DNA of 64,000 nt from Micropterix aruncella (GCA_944548615.1 OX155976.1:4934952-4998951); one strand, 5' to 3'; shown: positions 1-11,400, counted from the first letter of the stretch. Notes: generated by a model not told the origin, from the letters alone. A program made the numbers and translations.

Positions 1-544
1 AAAAAACAAAATAAAAAAGCTGCAATCCACACATGCTTTCTATAAGCTGGGTCATTTTTTTGAGCATGCCTAGTCTTTCAAATGGGAATAACATTAATAT
101 GTAATTTTCAGGTACCTACCTCATTTTAGTTTTTATTGTTCAATAATAATATTATGAATTTATTATTTAATATGTAGAATGTTTAACGTAACATACCTAA
201 CCATATAAATACGTCGTTTTATTTCAATGTTGTTTTTATACTTTCTATTGTGTGATTATTTTTTGTATAGAGTGCCTAAGATGACTATTAATATTCTTAT
301 AATAATTATCTATTTTATATGTATACTCATGTACATGGATTCAGCTCTATTTTTTTTATTTTATTTGTCTGCCTTGTAAAGCCGACTCTAGTCAACGCTA
401 TTGTCAAATTAATATTTCTGCCTTAATAATTTTATATCTACATATATTAATATATTACTAGCAACTGACGAATTCTAATATGGGATAATTAGCTTTAATT
501 GATAATTCATGCTTTTATTGTATATTCTGAATGAATAAATTGAA
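1..544. other. AT-rich stretch without recognisable gene
   Basis: I see no open frame, splice-supported exon or terminal repeat here. The stretch ends around 525-560 in a short GAATACTGAATACTGAA run, which resembles the simple tail of a retroelement 3' UTR. That is inference only. Confidence 0.4.
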
Positions 545-1125
545 TACTGAATACTGAACTGCACTAGGCAACTGACAGTCACTGACGGCTGAATCGAATC
601 TCTGCCGGAATTCGAAGAATTAGGATTTTTCTCCACGAATCATTTAACAATTACAAAAAAAAAAAATTCATTTTGTTGTTCTATATTGTTTTGACAATGA
701 ATTGTACCTACTTTTTGTTTTGACTAAGTATTTTATTATATTAAATTTTATATTTTTTTACATACATTAAATATTATTGACTTTTATTTTTTTTATTATA
801 GCTTTATCTTTCTCTTTACTTTAGTTTTAAGTCAATTCTGTTAGTCACACTCTATTTGATAGTTTTTTTTGAGGACCATATTTTAGGGCATTTTAGTTTT
901 ATGAGCATTGAAAACTTTTACACAAAACTTTTACACAATTTATTGTAAAATTAGAGTCCTGTCTATTCTAGAACGGGCTAGTCCCAGTTGGGTGACAAAT
1001 AAGCAAAAGGTTAAGGTTTTGCCATCCGGTTCCTGTTATTTTTGTAAGCAAATCAATGTTTTATAGTAATTTATTCTTAAATAAATAAATAAATTAATTT
1101 ATGGATAAACGGACACATACAAAGT
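545..1125 (-). repeat. Dispersed repeat split by a LINE 3' fragment
   Basis: Bases 548-660 and 1098-1120 match, in inverse orientation, one continuous stretch at 6185-6305 (shared ATTCCGGCA, GATTCGATTCAGCC, GTCCGTTTATCCATAAAT). The 6185 copy is the uninterrupted state. The intervening 665-1097 is a separate LINE 3' end, so this copy was broken by retrotransposition. Confidence 0.65.
668..1097 (+). mobile_element. 3' end of a CR1/Jockey-like LINE
   Basis: This 5'-truncated fragment carries only 3' UTR. It closely matches the 3' UTR of the longer LINE at 52520-53004, sharing GAACGGGCTAGTCCCAGTTG, AGCAAAAGGTTAAGG and TTCCTGTTATTTTTGTAAGC. It ends in the same (AAAT)n tail. No coding sequence remains. 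Confidence 0.85.
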
Positions 1126-1154
1126 CCGAGCAGGATACATAAACTGAACCGATT

Positions 1155-1545
1155 TAGCCTAAATATAATATTTTCGAGATGTCGACTACAACGGGCGAAC
1201 TCTTCACCCCAGGAAGCTTTAACGAATTATCGTTCTGAACGAATTACCGCTGTAATACAACAGGTAGAGGCCGCGCAAGTGACTTCAATCCCGTAACCTG
1301 TTGGGGGACGGAGGTATTCTGAAGGTTATTTCCGGACGGAGATGTCCTGCTAAAACTAATAGCCAGGGGGCGAGGTGGCCCCACTGGGTTACCTTCCTAG
1401 TGCCTCGCCGTAAGGCGTTGACCTCTGCGGGTTCGTAGCTTTGCTGGACGGTAGATTTGTATCGTCCCAAAGCCCTCTACGCTCACTTAGAGGACTTTGC
1501 GATTTCAGTCCTGTACGATCACGTACGGCACTAAAGTCGCTTGCA
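1155..1545 (+). repeat. Diverged GC-rich interspersed repeat
   Basis: An old copy of the GC-rich family better preserved at 8822-10075, 32690-33790, 37293-37657 and 45736-47085. Shared landmarks are CGCAAGTGACTTCAA, GTAAGGCGTTG and the CTACGCTCACT end. The short open frames inside it are not conserved between copies. Confidence 0.6.
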
Positions 1546-1561
1546 CTAAAATATTTTTGTA

Positions 1562-2220
1562 AATTTGAACATAATAATAATAATAATAAACTCTTTATTT
1601 TAAATAAAAAAAGGCGAGCTAATTGCCTTGCAGCAATGTCTATCAGCTAACCTATAGCTTGAGTTTATAACATATTTAGTACGTTGGCTACGCAAAAGAA
1701 CAATAAAACAACAAGTAATATAAAGAAACAAACAGAAACTAGAAAGAAACAGATAATTAAAAAAAGTAAAACAAATGACTAAAATTAAATAAGGACACAG
1801 AGGAAAAGAAGGAGAGGAAGGAAGGAAAGGGAAGCGAAAAGGAGGGGAAGAGGTAGATTGGTTAATTTATGAATTTTAGGGTTATATGCTCCTTGAGCCA
1901 GGCCTTGAACGAGGAGATGCTGGGGGCTATTCTAACATCATTTGTAAAAGCATTCCAGAGTCGTACAGCTTCCACGGAGAAGGAGTATGAAAAAAGTCAC
2001 TGCTATGACCAGGGATGGATAATATGTAGGTTATTGCCCTCTGATGTCAGGGGACGACCGTGCGCCGATAATGCGGTGAACCTATCGGCAAGATAAACGG
2101 CACGCCATCCGCGAGGATTCTATATAAGAGGCAGAGAGTTCTAACCTGTCTCGTCTCCCTGGTGGTAAGCCACTGCAGTCTGCTACGATATTTCGTGATA
2201 TGGTCATATCAAAGATGGGA
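1562..2220 (-). pseudogene. LINE reverse-transcriptase C-terminus, decayed
   Basis: On the minus strand the segment around 1870-1990 reads VRLWNAFTNDVRIAPS followed by ISSFKAWLKEH, the usual C-terminal end of CR1/Jockey-type LINE ORF2 proteins. Upstream pieces such as LQWLTTRETRQVRTLCLLYR are also recognisable, but frames shift and stop. A (TTA)n tail follows at 1570-1590. It is a 5'-truncated dead copy; the clade is uncertain. Confidence 0.7.
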
Positions 2221-2428
2221 ATATCAATGAAATAACTAAAAAAATTGCAATAAAACAATGCAAAAGTAAACGTTATTTATTTTTATAATTGCGGTGAATT
2301 AAATTTCCCTCTCTTATATAAACATGTTTGTTTGTTGAGTCGGCAACAAATTTCAAATTCTTTTATGGAATAAAATGCATTTTCTAATAGGATTTTTTTT
2401 TAGGGCAACACTGAACTGATTATTCGTT
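2221..2428. other. No feature recognised
   Basis: AT-rich sequence between the LINE fragment and the tandem array. I see no coding, RNA or terminal-repeat signal. Confidence 0.4.
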
Positions 2429-2429
2429 T

Positions 2430-3592
2430 TTTTTAACACGCTTTTATTAGGTCGACCTGTAAGTAACTAACTATGTAATGAAATCTAAGGTAACTAATTT
2501 AACCATCTTCCAAGGATCGTAGCGTCATGAAAATTGGCAGCTGTATGTAGTTCTGATGACAATACAATAATATGGTACTGTCGAACTGATCTGATGATGG
2601 AGTCGGAAGATATGAACTGGAACTTCATGATGGAACATCGTATTATAGCTGTGTTTGGACTTGTTAGAAAAGTCTTGGAATGAACTTTGACCACGATTAG
2701 GTTTCAATGTCTGACTCCGATGATGAAGCCGGAAGACAGGCACTGGCATTCCATGATGGAATATCGTATCATAGCCGTGTGGAAGGGTGAATATCGTATC
2801 ATAGCCCAAAAGCGTGTTTTAAGTGTTTTTTTAGGTCGACCTGTATGTAACTAACTATGTAATGAAATCTAAGGTAACTAATTTAACCATCTTCCAAGGA
2901 TCGTAGCGTCATGAAAATTGGCAGCTGTATGTAGTTCTGATGACAATACAATAATATGGTACTGTCGAACTGATCTGATGATGGAGTCGGAAGATATGAA
3001 CTGGAACTTCATGATGGAACATCGTATTATAGCTGTGTTTGGACTTGTTAGAAAAGTCTTGGAATGAACTTTGACCACGATTAGGTTTCAATGTCTGACT
3101 CTGATGATGAAGCCGGAAGACAGGCACTGGCATTCCATGATGGAATATCGTATCATAGCCGTGTGGAAGGGTGAATATCGTATCATAGCCCAAAAGGTGT
3201 TTTAAGTGTTTTTTTAGGTCGACCTGTATGTAACTAACTACGTAATGGAATCTAAGATAACTAATTTAACCATCTTCCAAGGATCGTAGCGTCATGAAAA
3301 TTGGCAGCTGTATGTAGTTCTGATGACAATACAATAATATTGTACTGTCAAACTGATCTGCTGATGGAGTCAGAAGATATGAACTGGAACTTCGTGATGG
3401 AACATCGTATCATAGCTGTGTTTGGACTTGTTAGAAAGGTCTTGGAATAAACTTTGACCACGATTAGGTTTCAAGGTCTGATGATGAAGCCGGAAGATAG
3501 GCACTGGCATTCCATGATGGGATATCGTATCATAGCCGTGTGTATGTGAATATCGTATCATAGCCCAAAAGCGTGTTTTTAGTGTTTTTGTT
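2430..3592. repeat. Tandem array, three ~384-bp units
   Basis: The landmark GTCGACCTGTA recurs at 2451, 2835 and 3218, giving periods of 384 and 383. The first two units are almost identical and the third has more changes. The whole begins with AACACGCTTTTATTAG and ends with CAAAAGCGTGTTTTTAG, an inverted pair that suggests terminal inverted repeats of a DNA element. A single dispersed copy lies at 22806-23500. Open frames in the units are by-products of the repeat. Confidence 0.85.
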
Positions 3593-4007
3593 TTAACTAT
3601 TAATTTATTTTTATTATGGTTAAATTTTTTTAACGCGTTAGGCTACATATTATAATACTTGATGCTAGAATATTCTGGGCTTTTCATATATATACTACTT
3701 TTCGTGAACGGTAAACTAAAATTTTGTTTATTTTTTGTATTGAAGTTGTGTATCTCATATCTTCTTTCTTTGCTATCTTTATTTGATTAAAAACCTACTA
3801 ATAATTTATGTAAATACAAAGACGTTAAGGTTAGTATATTTAGGTGCTTAAAGAGTGGACGACATGAATCTCTGCTGTCTGCTTTTGTAATTATTCGGAT
3901 TGCTTATTAATAATTATGTTGAGTTTAGAAAACGAACAAAACAATATTTGTTATCTAAATGCTTGTACAATTTATTATTTATGATTATTTATTATTTATT
4001 CCGTAGC
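3593..4007. other. AT-rich stretch, nothing recognised
   Basis: No open frame, splice-flanked exon or repeat end could be supported here. Confidence 0.4.
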
Positions 4008-4455
4008 CGGCTATTGGGGAGGGGGTCTCCCTCGCAGCCAATACGCGATTTTTTCTCACGTCTTGAGCATCCCTAGCCGATAATCGTTGATTCTTAAGGT
4101 GGTCATTGATGTTATTTAGCCAGGTTTTCTTCGGTGCCGATCGCTGAATTCTCGCCAAAGAAGTTTACGTGGCAAGCGATTATCGTTCATTCGGCAAACA
4201 TGGCCGAACCATCATAGCAGACGATTTTGTACTTCTTCTTCAATCGTTGTTAGTATATTGCATCTTTCTCTAATGGTTTCGTTTTGAATTCGGTCGCGGA
4301 GTGAGACACCGAGAATCTGCCTCAAGCAACGCATTTTGAGGACTTCGAACTTGTTGTGGTCCGATTGTAGTCCGTCCACGTTTCCGATCCATAAAGAAGA
4401 ATGGGAAGAACCAACGTTCGGTATGGTCGTACTAAGGTTTTGATGGTAATATTGT
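4008..4455 (-). pseudogene. RTE/Dong-type LINE C-terminal fragment
   Basis: The minus strand shows broken pieces typical of the C-terminal part of RTE-like reverse transcriptases, such as VLPILLYGSETWT near 4400-4430 and the downstream thumb region. There are many stops and frameshifts. Only the C-terminal third is present. The clade is inferred from the 'SETWT' style motif. Confidence 0.55.
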
Positions 4456-4595
4456 ACAATTTGAGTGAGTTTTAACTTTGGGATTTATGTTATTTTATTT
4501 AATTGTTACATTTGAATTGTTTATTGCATGTCTGTATTTTCTACACCCTAAACGGTTTTTTTTTTAAATAAATATGGTTTGATTTGATTTGATTG
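4456..4595 (+). mobile_element. LINE 3' UTR with TTTGATTTGATT tail
   Basis: The segment ends in AAATAAATATGGTTTGATTT followed by repeated TTGAT units, a simple-repeat tail typical of insect LINE 3' ends. No coding part is attached. Confidence 0.45.
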
Positions 4596-4738
4596 CTTTT
4601 GTAAATTAAATATCTGGGATTTGTTGCAGTCAAATCAATTTCCCTAGCAAGTTAGACCATATCTTAATATTGACTCAAAATAACTATAGTACACATTTTA
4701 GTTTGACTTTCATCCAAAATACGTCGCAAGATTCTTAA

Positions 4739-5052
4739 GGGCTCTCTAGACGATCAAGCATGCTTGACAAGCATCGCGTCGCGGGCTGGGAGGGTATCGT
4801 CAATCGCAGGATATAAGCAAATATTGTTTTTACATATATACCAAAACTGCCTAATTTTGTAGTTTATACAAGGGAGTCACGTCATTCATCACTCAATTAC
4901 GTCTAATTAATGTTACTCTCTGGTATAAACTACGAAATTACGCATTTTTGGTAAATATAAAAAAAATATGTGCATGTTTCCTGCGGTTGACGATCCCCTT
5001 CCAGCCAGCGACGCGATGCTTGTCAAGCATGCTTGATCGTCTAGAGAGCCCC
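4739..5052. mobile_element. Palindromic MITE flanked by TTAA
   Basis: The arms 4739-4890 and 4905-5052 are long inverted repeats starting GGGCTCTCTAGACGATCAAG and ending in its complement. The element sits between TTAA at 4735-4738 and TTAA at 5053-5056, which fits a piggyBac-type target site. Nearly the whole element folds back on itself. No transposase is encoded. Confidence 0.8.
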
Positions 5053-5179
5053 TTAATGCATAACACGCGCTAGAAATGTTGCTTGCCAGATTTTCACAAT
5101 GTTCTTTCCACTTAAGTTTGCTATCTATTGTGATTAATAAAAAAATTGTTTCGACTACTTGTTTGAGTCTTGTATCCAA

Positions 5180-5253
5180 TATCGCGGATGAATACACACA
5201 GACAAACAGACACACAGACTTACAGACATACTTCAGTCTGGAAATGGCCTTAA
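5180..5253 (+). repeat. Dispersed repeat, left part
   Basis: GAATACACACAGACAAACAG and the following ACAGACTTACAG match the repeat at 16930-17010. The match resumes at 5866 after the inserted TTAA element. The uninterrupted version (16995-17060) shows the empty TTAA site. Confidence 0.6.
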
Positions 5254-5257
5254 TTTA

Positions 5258-5865
5258 CCCATTTACAACTACCGATCTTTATGAAGATCAAAAAAAGTAT
5301 TAGGAATACCCTCAATTTAAAAATATTAACGAGCAGATAACTTTTGCTTATTGTTTACCAATCGCCGCAGTGATCGTTTGACAGTGTTTCGGTGCATAGA
5401 TAATTATCTTATTATCATAATTTTGAAGTGGTTTTCTGTTTTGATTCATATTAGCGTAATTAACTTTCACTATGGCTTCAAAACGGTAAGTGTTCACAAA
5501 TAAGCTTTATTCACGTTTTTTATAAATTTATGACCTAAATAGATATGTATTATATAGATAGATATAGATAGATAGATAATAAAGCCTTTTTCATAGTAAT
5601 AACTGTGTTTCTTTAATTTAAAATAGGATACAATCGATAAAGTAGTAGTTATATGAGCGTTAACCTACTGCCTATTACTACTGATCGTTAAAACGATCCA
5701 CATTTTCCGAGCTTTCCTGAAAGGCCAGATTTTCTTGGTATTTTTTCATGTTTACTTTATGCATCAAGGTGTGATGCATAAAGTAACATAAAGTAAAGTG
5801 TGTACTTTATCACAAAAAAAAACTACTGTGATACGAGATAAAAAAAAGTTTCAGTAACAACTGGG
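5258..5865 (+). mobile_element. Non-autonomous piggyBac-like element with exon-1 stub
   Basis: The element starts CCCATTTACAAC, ends CAACTGGG and is followed by TTAA at 5866-5869. A second copy is at 43647-44242. Both carry a short start, ATGGCTTCAAAACG in this copy, directly followed by GTAAGTG, a good splice donor (5472-5491). This looks like the first coding exon (MASKR) and donor of an autonomous element, left after internal deletion. Palindromic GATCGTTAAAACGATC lies near 5685. The left flank is slightly irregular (TTAATTTA). Confidence 0.7.
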
Positions 5866-5962
5866 TTAATCGGCTCGAGGGAGGTCAACATTTATATATC
5901 CGTCTTCATCTCGAAAAAATGCGCTTTACAATACTTTCCCTACTTGGAAAGTAAAACTAAAA
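5866..5962 (+). repeat. Dispersed repeat, right part
   Basis: Continuation of the repeat interrupted at 5253. It ends in the characteristic TTTACAATACTTTCCCT... GGAAAGTAAAA block, also present at 17080-17120 and 30175-30222. Confidence 0.6.
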
Positions 5963-6184
5963 ATATAGAAATAGATAAAACTAAAAAAAACGAAATAGGT
6001 ACTCCTAACCATACACGTCAATTCTATACTACATCGTCGTCAGAATGTTTGACAGCCCAAAGGTGTTCCCCAAAAAGTACAAAGGGGGGCCGAGAACATG
6101 TGTCAATCTGGCACTACTCCCTGGTACAGATATCACAGTGCCCCCCCCCCCCTCCTAGATCCGCGGCTGGACCACGGACGTCGT

Positions 6185-6305
6185 CCGTGTCCGTTTATCC
6201 ATAAATGAATTTTATTAAATGATTCGCGCGGAGCAAAATCCTAATTCTTTGAATTCCGGCAGTGATTCGATTCAGCCATCAGTGATTGCCAGTTGCCTAG
6301 TCATC
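6185..6305 (+). repeat. Dispersed repeat, uninterrupted copy
   Basis: Inverse match to the two halves at 548-660 and 1098-1120. It shows the arrangement before LINE insertion in that copy. No coding content. Confidence 0.6.
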
Positions 6306-6730
6306 CAGTCCCCCTTCGCGGAGCGTATGATACTTGACAACTTTGATATATGATCGGAGATGCTGCTACGAGATCCATTTAGGGTCACACGTTACCACAT
6401 TACAGACCATCGTTCTGATCCAAGGCCCATCAGAAGATACCACCATATACCACTTGAAACATATTTGGTATCAGAATAGAAATTTGGATGATCGAAATCG
6501 TATACATCGTCTCGCCCTAAAAACTCCTAAACTCAATAGTATGATTTGGCAACACTTCTGAAACGGCGAAATGCAGGTGGCGCTCATCACATTGACGTCC
6601 AAACTAATAGTTCCAGCTGTTTTTATATTGTCCCCAAATTTTACAACAGCCTTCTACTGAACATCAAGATAAAAAATATATAATTTTATTTAAAAATAGA
6701 TTGAGTGCATTTTTAAATTGTACGACTGCA
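6306..6730. other. No gene recognised
   Basis: A 75-codon open frame at 6334-6561 has no recognisable motif, splice context or repeat relationship, so I do not call it as a gene. Otherwise the stretch is featureless. Confidence 0.35.
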
Positions 6731-7020
6731 GATATTAGGCTCGACTGCGTTTCTTCGTAAACTAAAATCGGAAAATAGTCCATGTGAACGAGACAGAGCA
6801 ATACGCTAAAGCGGAATGTGAGATGGCCATTTGTCACTTTCGCCAAGGTCAAATCTTACATCGCACGAAATATGCTCGAATTTATTCGGACGAGTATAAA
6901 TTCGACAGGTAGTATTTATCGACGATCGTTCGGTTCATATTCTGCTCTAACGTATTGCTCTGTCTCGTTCGCTTGGACTAATTTTAGTTTTAGTTCACAA
7001 AGAAACGCAATAGGGGCCCA
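6731..7020. mobile_element. GATTGCG-type MITE, copy 1
   Basis: Terminal inverted repeats begin GGCTCGACTGCGTTTCTTCG and end with AAACGCAATAGGGGCCC; ATTA flanks both ends. The subterminal CGAGACAGAGCAATACG motif is mirrored near 6955. Related copies are at 7085-7346, 7842-8010, 15350-16424 and 33203-33507. There is no transposase. Confidence 0.75.
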
Positions 7021-7084
7021 TTAAACATCTTATTCGATAGTTTAACATTTAAGATAAAAACATTTCTTCATGAACTAATATAGG

Positions 7085-7346
7085 AACTTAGTTCAACTGA
7101 ACAAGACAGAGCGATTGTTAGAACGGAATATGAAATGAACTATCGTCCATTTTTCCGCACCAAAACTACCCGCCGAACTTATAGACGCCCGAATAAGTTA
7201 TAACACATTTGATGCGGTGTTAGATTTAGCTGCTTTAACTTCGGTGGATAGTTTTAATGCGGAAAAGTGACAACCGTTCATTTCACATTCCGCTCTGACG
7301 AACTGCTCTATTTCGTTCACACGAACTAATTTCCGATATTAGTTCC
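7085..7346. mobile_element. GATTGCG-type MITE, copy 2
   Basis: Mirrored subterminal motifs (AACAAGACAGAGCGATTG and CTGCTCTATTTCGTTCAC) and the internal TTTTTCCGCA pair identify this as a copy whose outermost GATTGCG ends are eroded. Confidence 0.65.
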
Positions 7347-7369
7347 AGCCAGCTGATTACCATTCCCGG

Positions 7370-7520
7370 TGACTCGCCGTAAGGCGTTGGTCTCTGGCGG
7401 GCAGGTGGTGTAGCTAGACCGCGGATTGTTTTCGTCCCAAGTCTTCCGTGCTCACCTCACGTGAGACAGAACGAACATTATCGTTAAAACTGTTGACGGG
7501 TTCGCCCGTTGTTGTTGACA
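7370..7520 (+). repeat. Short piece of the GC-rich repeat
   Basis: GTGACTCGCCGTAAGGCGTTG, the GTAGCTAGACC block and the terminal GGGTTCGCCCGTTGTTGTTG are shared with the copies at 9780-9935 and 33640-33785. Only the right-hand portion of the family is present. Confidence 0.65.
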
Positions 7521-7841
7521 GCTCTAAATATAGAGACCTTATGGATATACCTACATATAAATATATATTGTTAATTATTATTATTATTTTATTTTTTCAA
7601 TTTATTTTTTTATTTGTGACATTTTTTTCAAACCCTTTTAGATTATTTATTGATTATTTAAAAAGACGTAGTATTTTATTAAGGTTTTAATTTTAAATTT
7701 GTTGACTTTTTATCATCATTTTTTTGTGTACCCTAAATAGTGTAAATTATAAATGGTATTAGTGTTAAGTCCTGATTTCATTATTTTCAATTTAATTCGT
7801 TAATTTACCGCGAATAAATATATAAGTAATAAGTTTATAAT

Positions 7842-8010
7842 GGGCTCGATTGCGTTTCCCTTGAACTAAAATCGGAAATTAGTTCATGTGAACGAGACAG
7901 AGCAGTACGTCAGAGCGGAATAGGAAAAAAACGATCGTTGTTTTACAGCACGAAAATTACGTGTCGAATACGTCCGAATAAATTTAACCAAAATATGCTA
8001 CTTTTGCGAT
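7842..8010. mobile_element. GATTGCG-type MITE, left half
   Basis: GGGCTCGATTGCGTTTCC followed by the GAACGAGACAGAGCAGTACG motif matches the family's left end. The right half is missing. Confidence 0.65.
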
Positions 8011-8339
8011 CGTAGTCACTTGACACTATATTGTCGGGTCGGAGGGGTTTGCGGGAGGGGAGTTGGCAAGGTGAAGAGGGTTCGGAGGGGGGAGGGTGCG
8101 AGTTGTGGTTTGAGGGGTTTGAAGCGCGGGTGGTTGTCTGCTTGCCGGTAATGTCTTGGGGTGACAAAATCGTTTCTTTTCCTGACGTATAAGCTAAGTA
8201 AAATGTATTCTTTTTTTTTGAAACTCAAATATATTTAGTTGAGACAAAATATATGTTTTCCACCCAAGCCCCTGCTAAAATATATTATTTTTAAGTTGGA
8301 AAACTTTAAAAATTGAATTACCAAGATTTTTAAAATGTT

Positions 8340-8785
<446 letters not shown>

Positions 8786-8821
8786 TCAGAACGAACTTTA
8801 TTAAACCATCATTGACAACTA

Positions 8822-9310
8822 GAAATGTCAACTACAACGGGCGAACCCGTCACCTCAGGAAGTTTTAACGATTAGTCGTTCTATCTCCCTGGAGTGAGCG
8901 CAGAAGACTTGGACAAAAACAGTCCACCGTCAAGCTCCGCCACATGCCCGTAAAAGACCAACGCCTTAACCGCGAGATAGCCATGAGTGTTACCCAGCGG
9001 GCTTACACTCACGCCCTTACTTCCAATTGCGACCAGATTACTCCAGTCTCTCGATTGGTTACGAGTTCGAGGTCGCTTGCACGGTCCTCTCCCTTGCGAA
9101 GCGGTGAAACGGTGTATACCGAATCTATCGCGGACCACGGCATCCTTTCCCCGGCTGTTCATCCAGGATCGGGTAGCCGATGGTTATTTCAAGAGCAGTC
9201 GCCGTAAGATCCGCAACCACCCCCGCTCTATAGGAAACAGTACTGCTTCCAGACTCCCCCGACTGTTAGAGTCAGAGTGGGGAGTGAAGGAGCTAATGAG
9301 CTAATGGGCC
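8822..9310 (-). repeat. GC-rich repeat, inverted pair arm 1
   Basis: Starts CAACTACAACGGGCGAACCC and runs through TCGATTGGTTACGAGTTCGA to the GAGCTAATGGGCCC end, with an internal deletion relative to the 660-bp version at 45736-47085. It faces the copy at 9310-9940, so the two form a large inverted repeat. Confidence 0.8.
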
Positions 9311-9940
9311 CATGATGAGGTGGCCACGATGACCCATGTGTTCAGGGTCGCTCATACTCACGGGTCAACACCCATCCGATGGCCTCCACGCATGGGGTGC
9401 GAGCCTGGGTAGGACACTGGGTCAACCAGTCTCCCCTGGGAATCAAACCTCTGGCGCTCCTGGACGGTCTGCGCACCGAGCGGCGCAAGCCAATCGATTG
9501 TGCTCTCCGACTAACAATCGGGGGAGTCTGGAAACTGTATTGTTTCCTATAGAGCGGGGGTGGTTGTCTACCTTACGGCGACTGCTCTGGAAATGACCAT
9601 TGGCCATCCGACCCCGATTCAGAGTCGGGCAAAGGACGCCTTGGTCCGCGACAGATCCGGTTCAGAGGAGAGGACCGCGCAAGCTACCTCGAACTCGGAA
9701 CCAATCGAGAGACCGGAGAAATCTGGTCACAATTGGAAGCAAGGGCGCGAGAGTCGGCCCGCCAGGTAACTCTGGCTATCTCGCGGTAAGGCGTTGGCTT
9801 CTTGCGGGTTGTGACGTAGCTGGACGTTAGATTTGTTCTGTCCAAAGTCTTCTACGTTCACTGCAGGGCGATAGAACGAGAAAATCGTTAAAACGTCCTG
9901 TGGTGACGGGCTCGCCCGTTGTAGTTGACACCGCAAGTTG
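9310..9940 (+). repeat. GC-rich repeat, inverted pair arm 2
   Basis: Near full-length copy in the opposite orientation to 8822-9310. It contains the CACGGGTCAACACCCATCCG block, AATCGGGGGAGTCTGG and the GGGCTCGCCCGTTGTAGTTG terminus. No frame is conserved across copies, so I treat it as non-coding. Confidence 0.8.
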
Positions 9941-9944
9941 TTAG

Positions 9945-10075
9945 TCAGAGTGCGCAATCGGTTGGCTGATGCCGCACGGTGCGCAGACCGTCCAGGAGCG
10001 CCAGAAGGTTGATTCCTAGGGGAAACTAGCCCTAAGGCCGGAGTCCTGCCCGGGCTCGAGCTTCATGCCCCATCA
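9945..10075 (-). repeat. GC-rich repeat, partial third copy
   Basis: TTGTTAGTCAGAGTGCGCAA through GCAGACCGTCCAGGAGCGCC matches the second half of the family (compare 46860-46930) and directly abuts arm 2. Confidence 0.7.
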
Positions 10076-10079
10076 TTGG

Positions 10080-10695
10080 CAGGTTACAAACATTAACAAC
10101 TTCTTCTTCGAGCTCCACTCCAATCGGAGGTTGGACAACATCTTAGCTATCTTCACTTTATGGCTGCTGCTCTGAACAGTGAAGATTGCTTAGCCACGAA
10201 TGCCGCCTCCTGCCAGCGCTTCTCTCCCCAGTGATCTTGCTTTGGATAATGAGGTGGAGCAATTTGTATTTGCCATTCCTCATGATGTGACCGAAGTACG
10301 ACATCTTCCTGTGTTTGATGGTGTTCAAAAGTTCCATCTTCTTCTAAGTCGGCTGAGTACTTCAATATTAGTGACTCATTCACGCCGTGAGATTTTCAAG
10401 ATACGGCAGTATATCCACATTTCGAAAGACCCCAACCTTTTCGTCTTGTTTTGAGTGAGAGTCCGTGCTTCTACGCTATATAGTAGGACAGAGAAAATGT
10501 TGCATCAAGTTATACGTAGCCTTAGGTCAGGACTCATTTAAAAAAAAGTTTGAGCGAGCCATTTCAATACGGAAGTTTATTTCTTGAGCATGGTCCCCGT
10601 TCCCATTCATCCAACTTCCCAAATACTTGAACTTACTGACCTTTTCCACCAATTCTGTCCCTATATAGAGCTTGGAGTTAAATTGATGCGGCTTC
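10080..10695 (-). pseudogene. RTE-like LINE C-terminus (outer part)
   Basis: The minus strand reads HRKMSYFGHIMRNGKYKLLH and then a KITGERSAGRRRHSWL-like piece, the hallmark 'lGHimR... GkRs.GRR..SWL' end of RTE/Dong-type LINE proteins common in insects. Further upstream, LIVNAQLKPHQF and KFKYLG mark the thumb region. Stops and frameshifts are frequent. The element resumes at 11889 after the inserted DNA transposon. Confidence 0.75.
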
Positions 10696-10857
10696 AGCTG
10701 GGCATTGACGATCAGTTTTTTGCGTCAGTCTAGACGTAAAACTGTGTGTTTTATGCCAACTAGATTTCCCCATTCACTGGCGTCACTCCGGCTCTTTAGT
10801 TTTCGACCGGCCCGGACGCATGAAGGACGTGTTTCTTTGCGGACTCCACGAATAAAA

Positions 10858-11200
10858 ATGGATTCCGATTCCGAAGAAGAAACATTCCTTGCTACTACGG
10901 CTACTGTTTGTACTCACAATAAAACGAAAAAGAAAGCAATGTATGAAAGAATGGCTTAAAAAAGGAGTCAATTCACGCACGTCAATTTCTTAAATGAGTT
11001 ATCGTTAGAACCGAGGGACTGGCGAAACTATTTAAGGATGGACGAAGCGACATATTTCAAGATTCTAGAACTTGTACATAACTCCATATATTGTTAAACA
11101 AGATACTAATATGAGACAAGCTATAAACCCTCATGAGAGATTCACTGCCACTCTTCGTTTCTTAGCATCGGGAATGAAATCTGACTTCTATAATATCTAA
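10858..11200 (+). pseudogene. PIF/Harbinger transposase N-terminal fragment
   Basis: ATGGATTCCGATTCCGAAG opens a frame (MDSDSEEETFLATTATV) followed, with frameshifts, by the recognisable stretch RDWRNYLRMDEATYFKILEL and PYIVKQDTNMRQAINPHERF TATLRFLASG. This is the conserved N-terminal part of Harbinger (HARBI1-like) nucleases. The catalytic DDE region is absent, so the copy is dead. The frame breaks lie around 10957 and 11090. Confidence 0.75.
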
Positions 11201-11400
11201 TTCAATTTTATAAATAATATCTAAATAAAATTGGAATATTTTATCTAAATAAAATCTTCTACAGCTTTTTGTCGATATTGTTTATTTTTTTATTTTTGTC
11301 GGTTATTTTCAATAAACATTCTGAATTTCTATATTTTTTGATGAAATCATCATTATGTGACAAGTCCGACATCGTCATGATGACGACAACGACACCGCCA

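Noticed and set aside
2494..3561. Repeated open frames such as [20 protein letters not shown]
   Set aside because: They occur only because the 384-bp unit is repeated; the dispersed copy carries a shortened version and no known domain is present.
5076..5303. 75-codon frame MLLARFSQCSFHLS...
   Set aside because: It spans the edge of a MITE and a dispersed repeat, so it is not a conserved unit.
7943..8228. Minus-strand Pro-rich frames
   Set aside because: They lie partly in a MITE half and in a G-rich low-complexity stretch, with no splice or motif support.
8881..9957. Overlapping open frames in the GC-rich repeats (also 45644-46772)
   Set aside because: GC-rich sequence lacks stops by composition. 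Frames are not conserved among copies, so I do not call genes.
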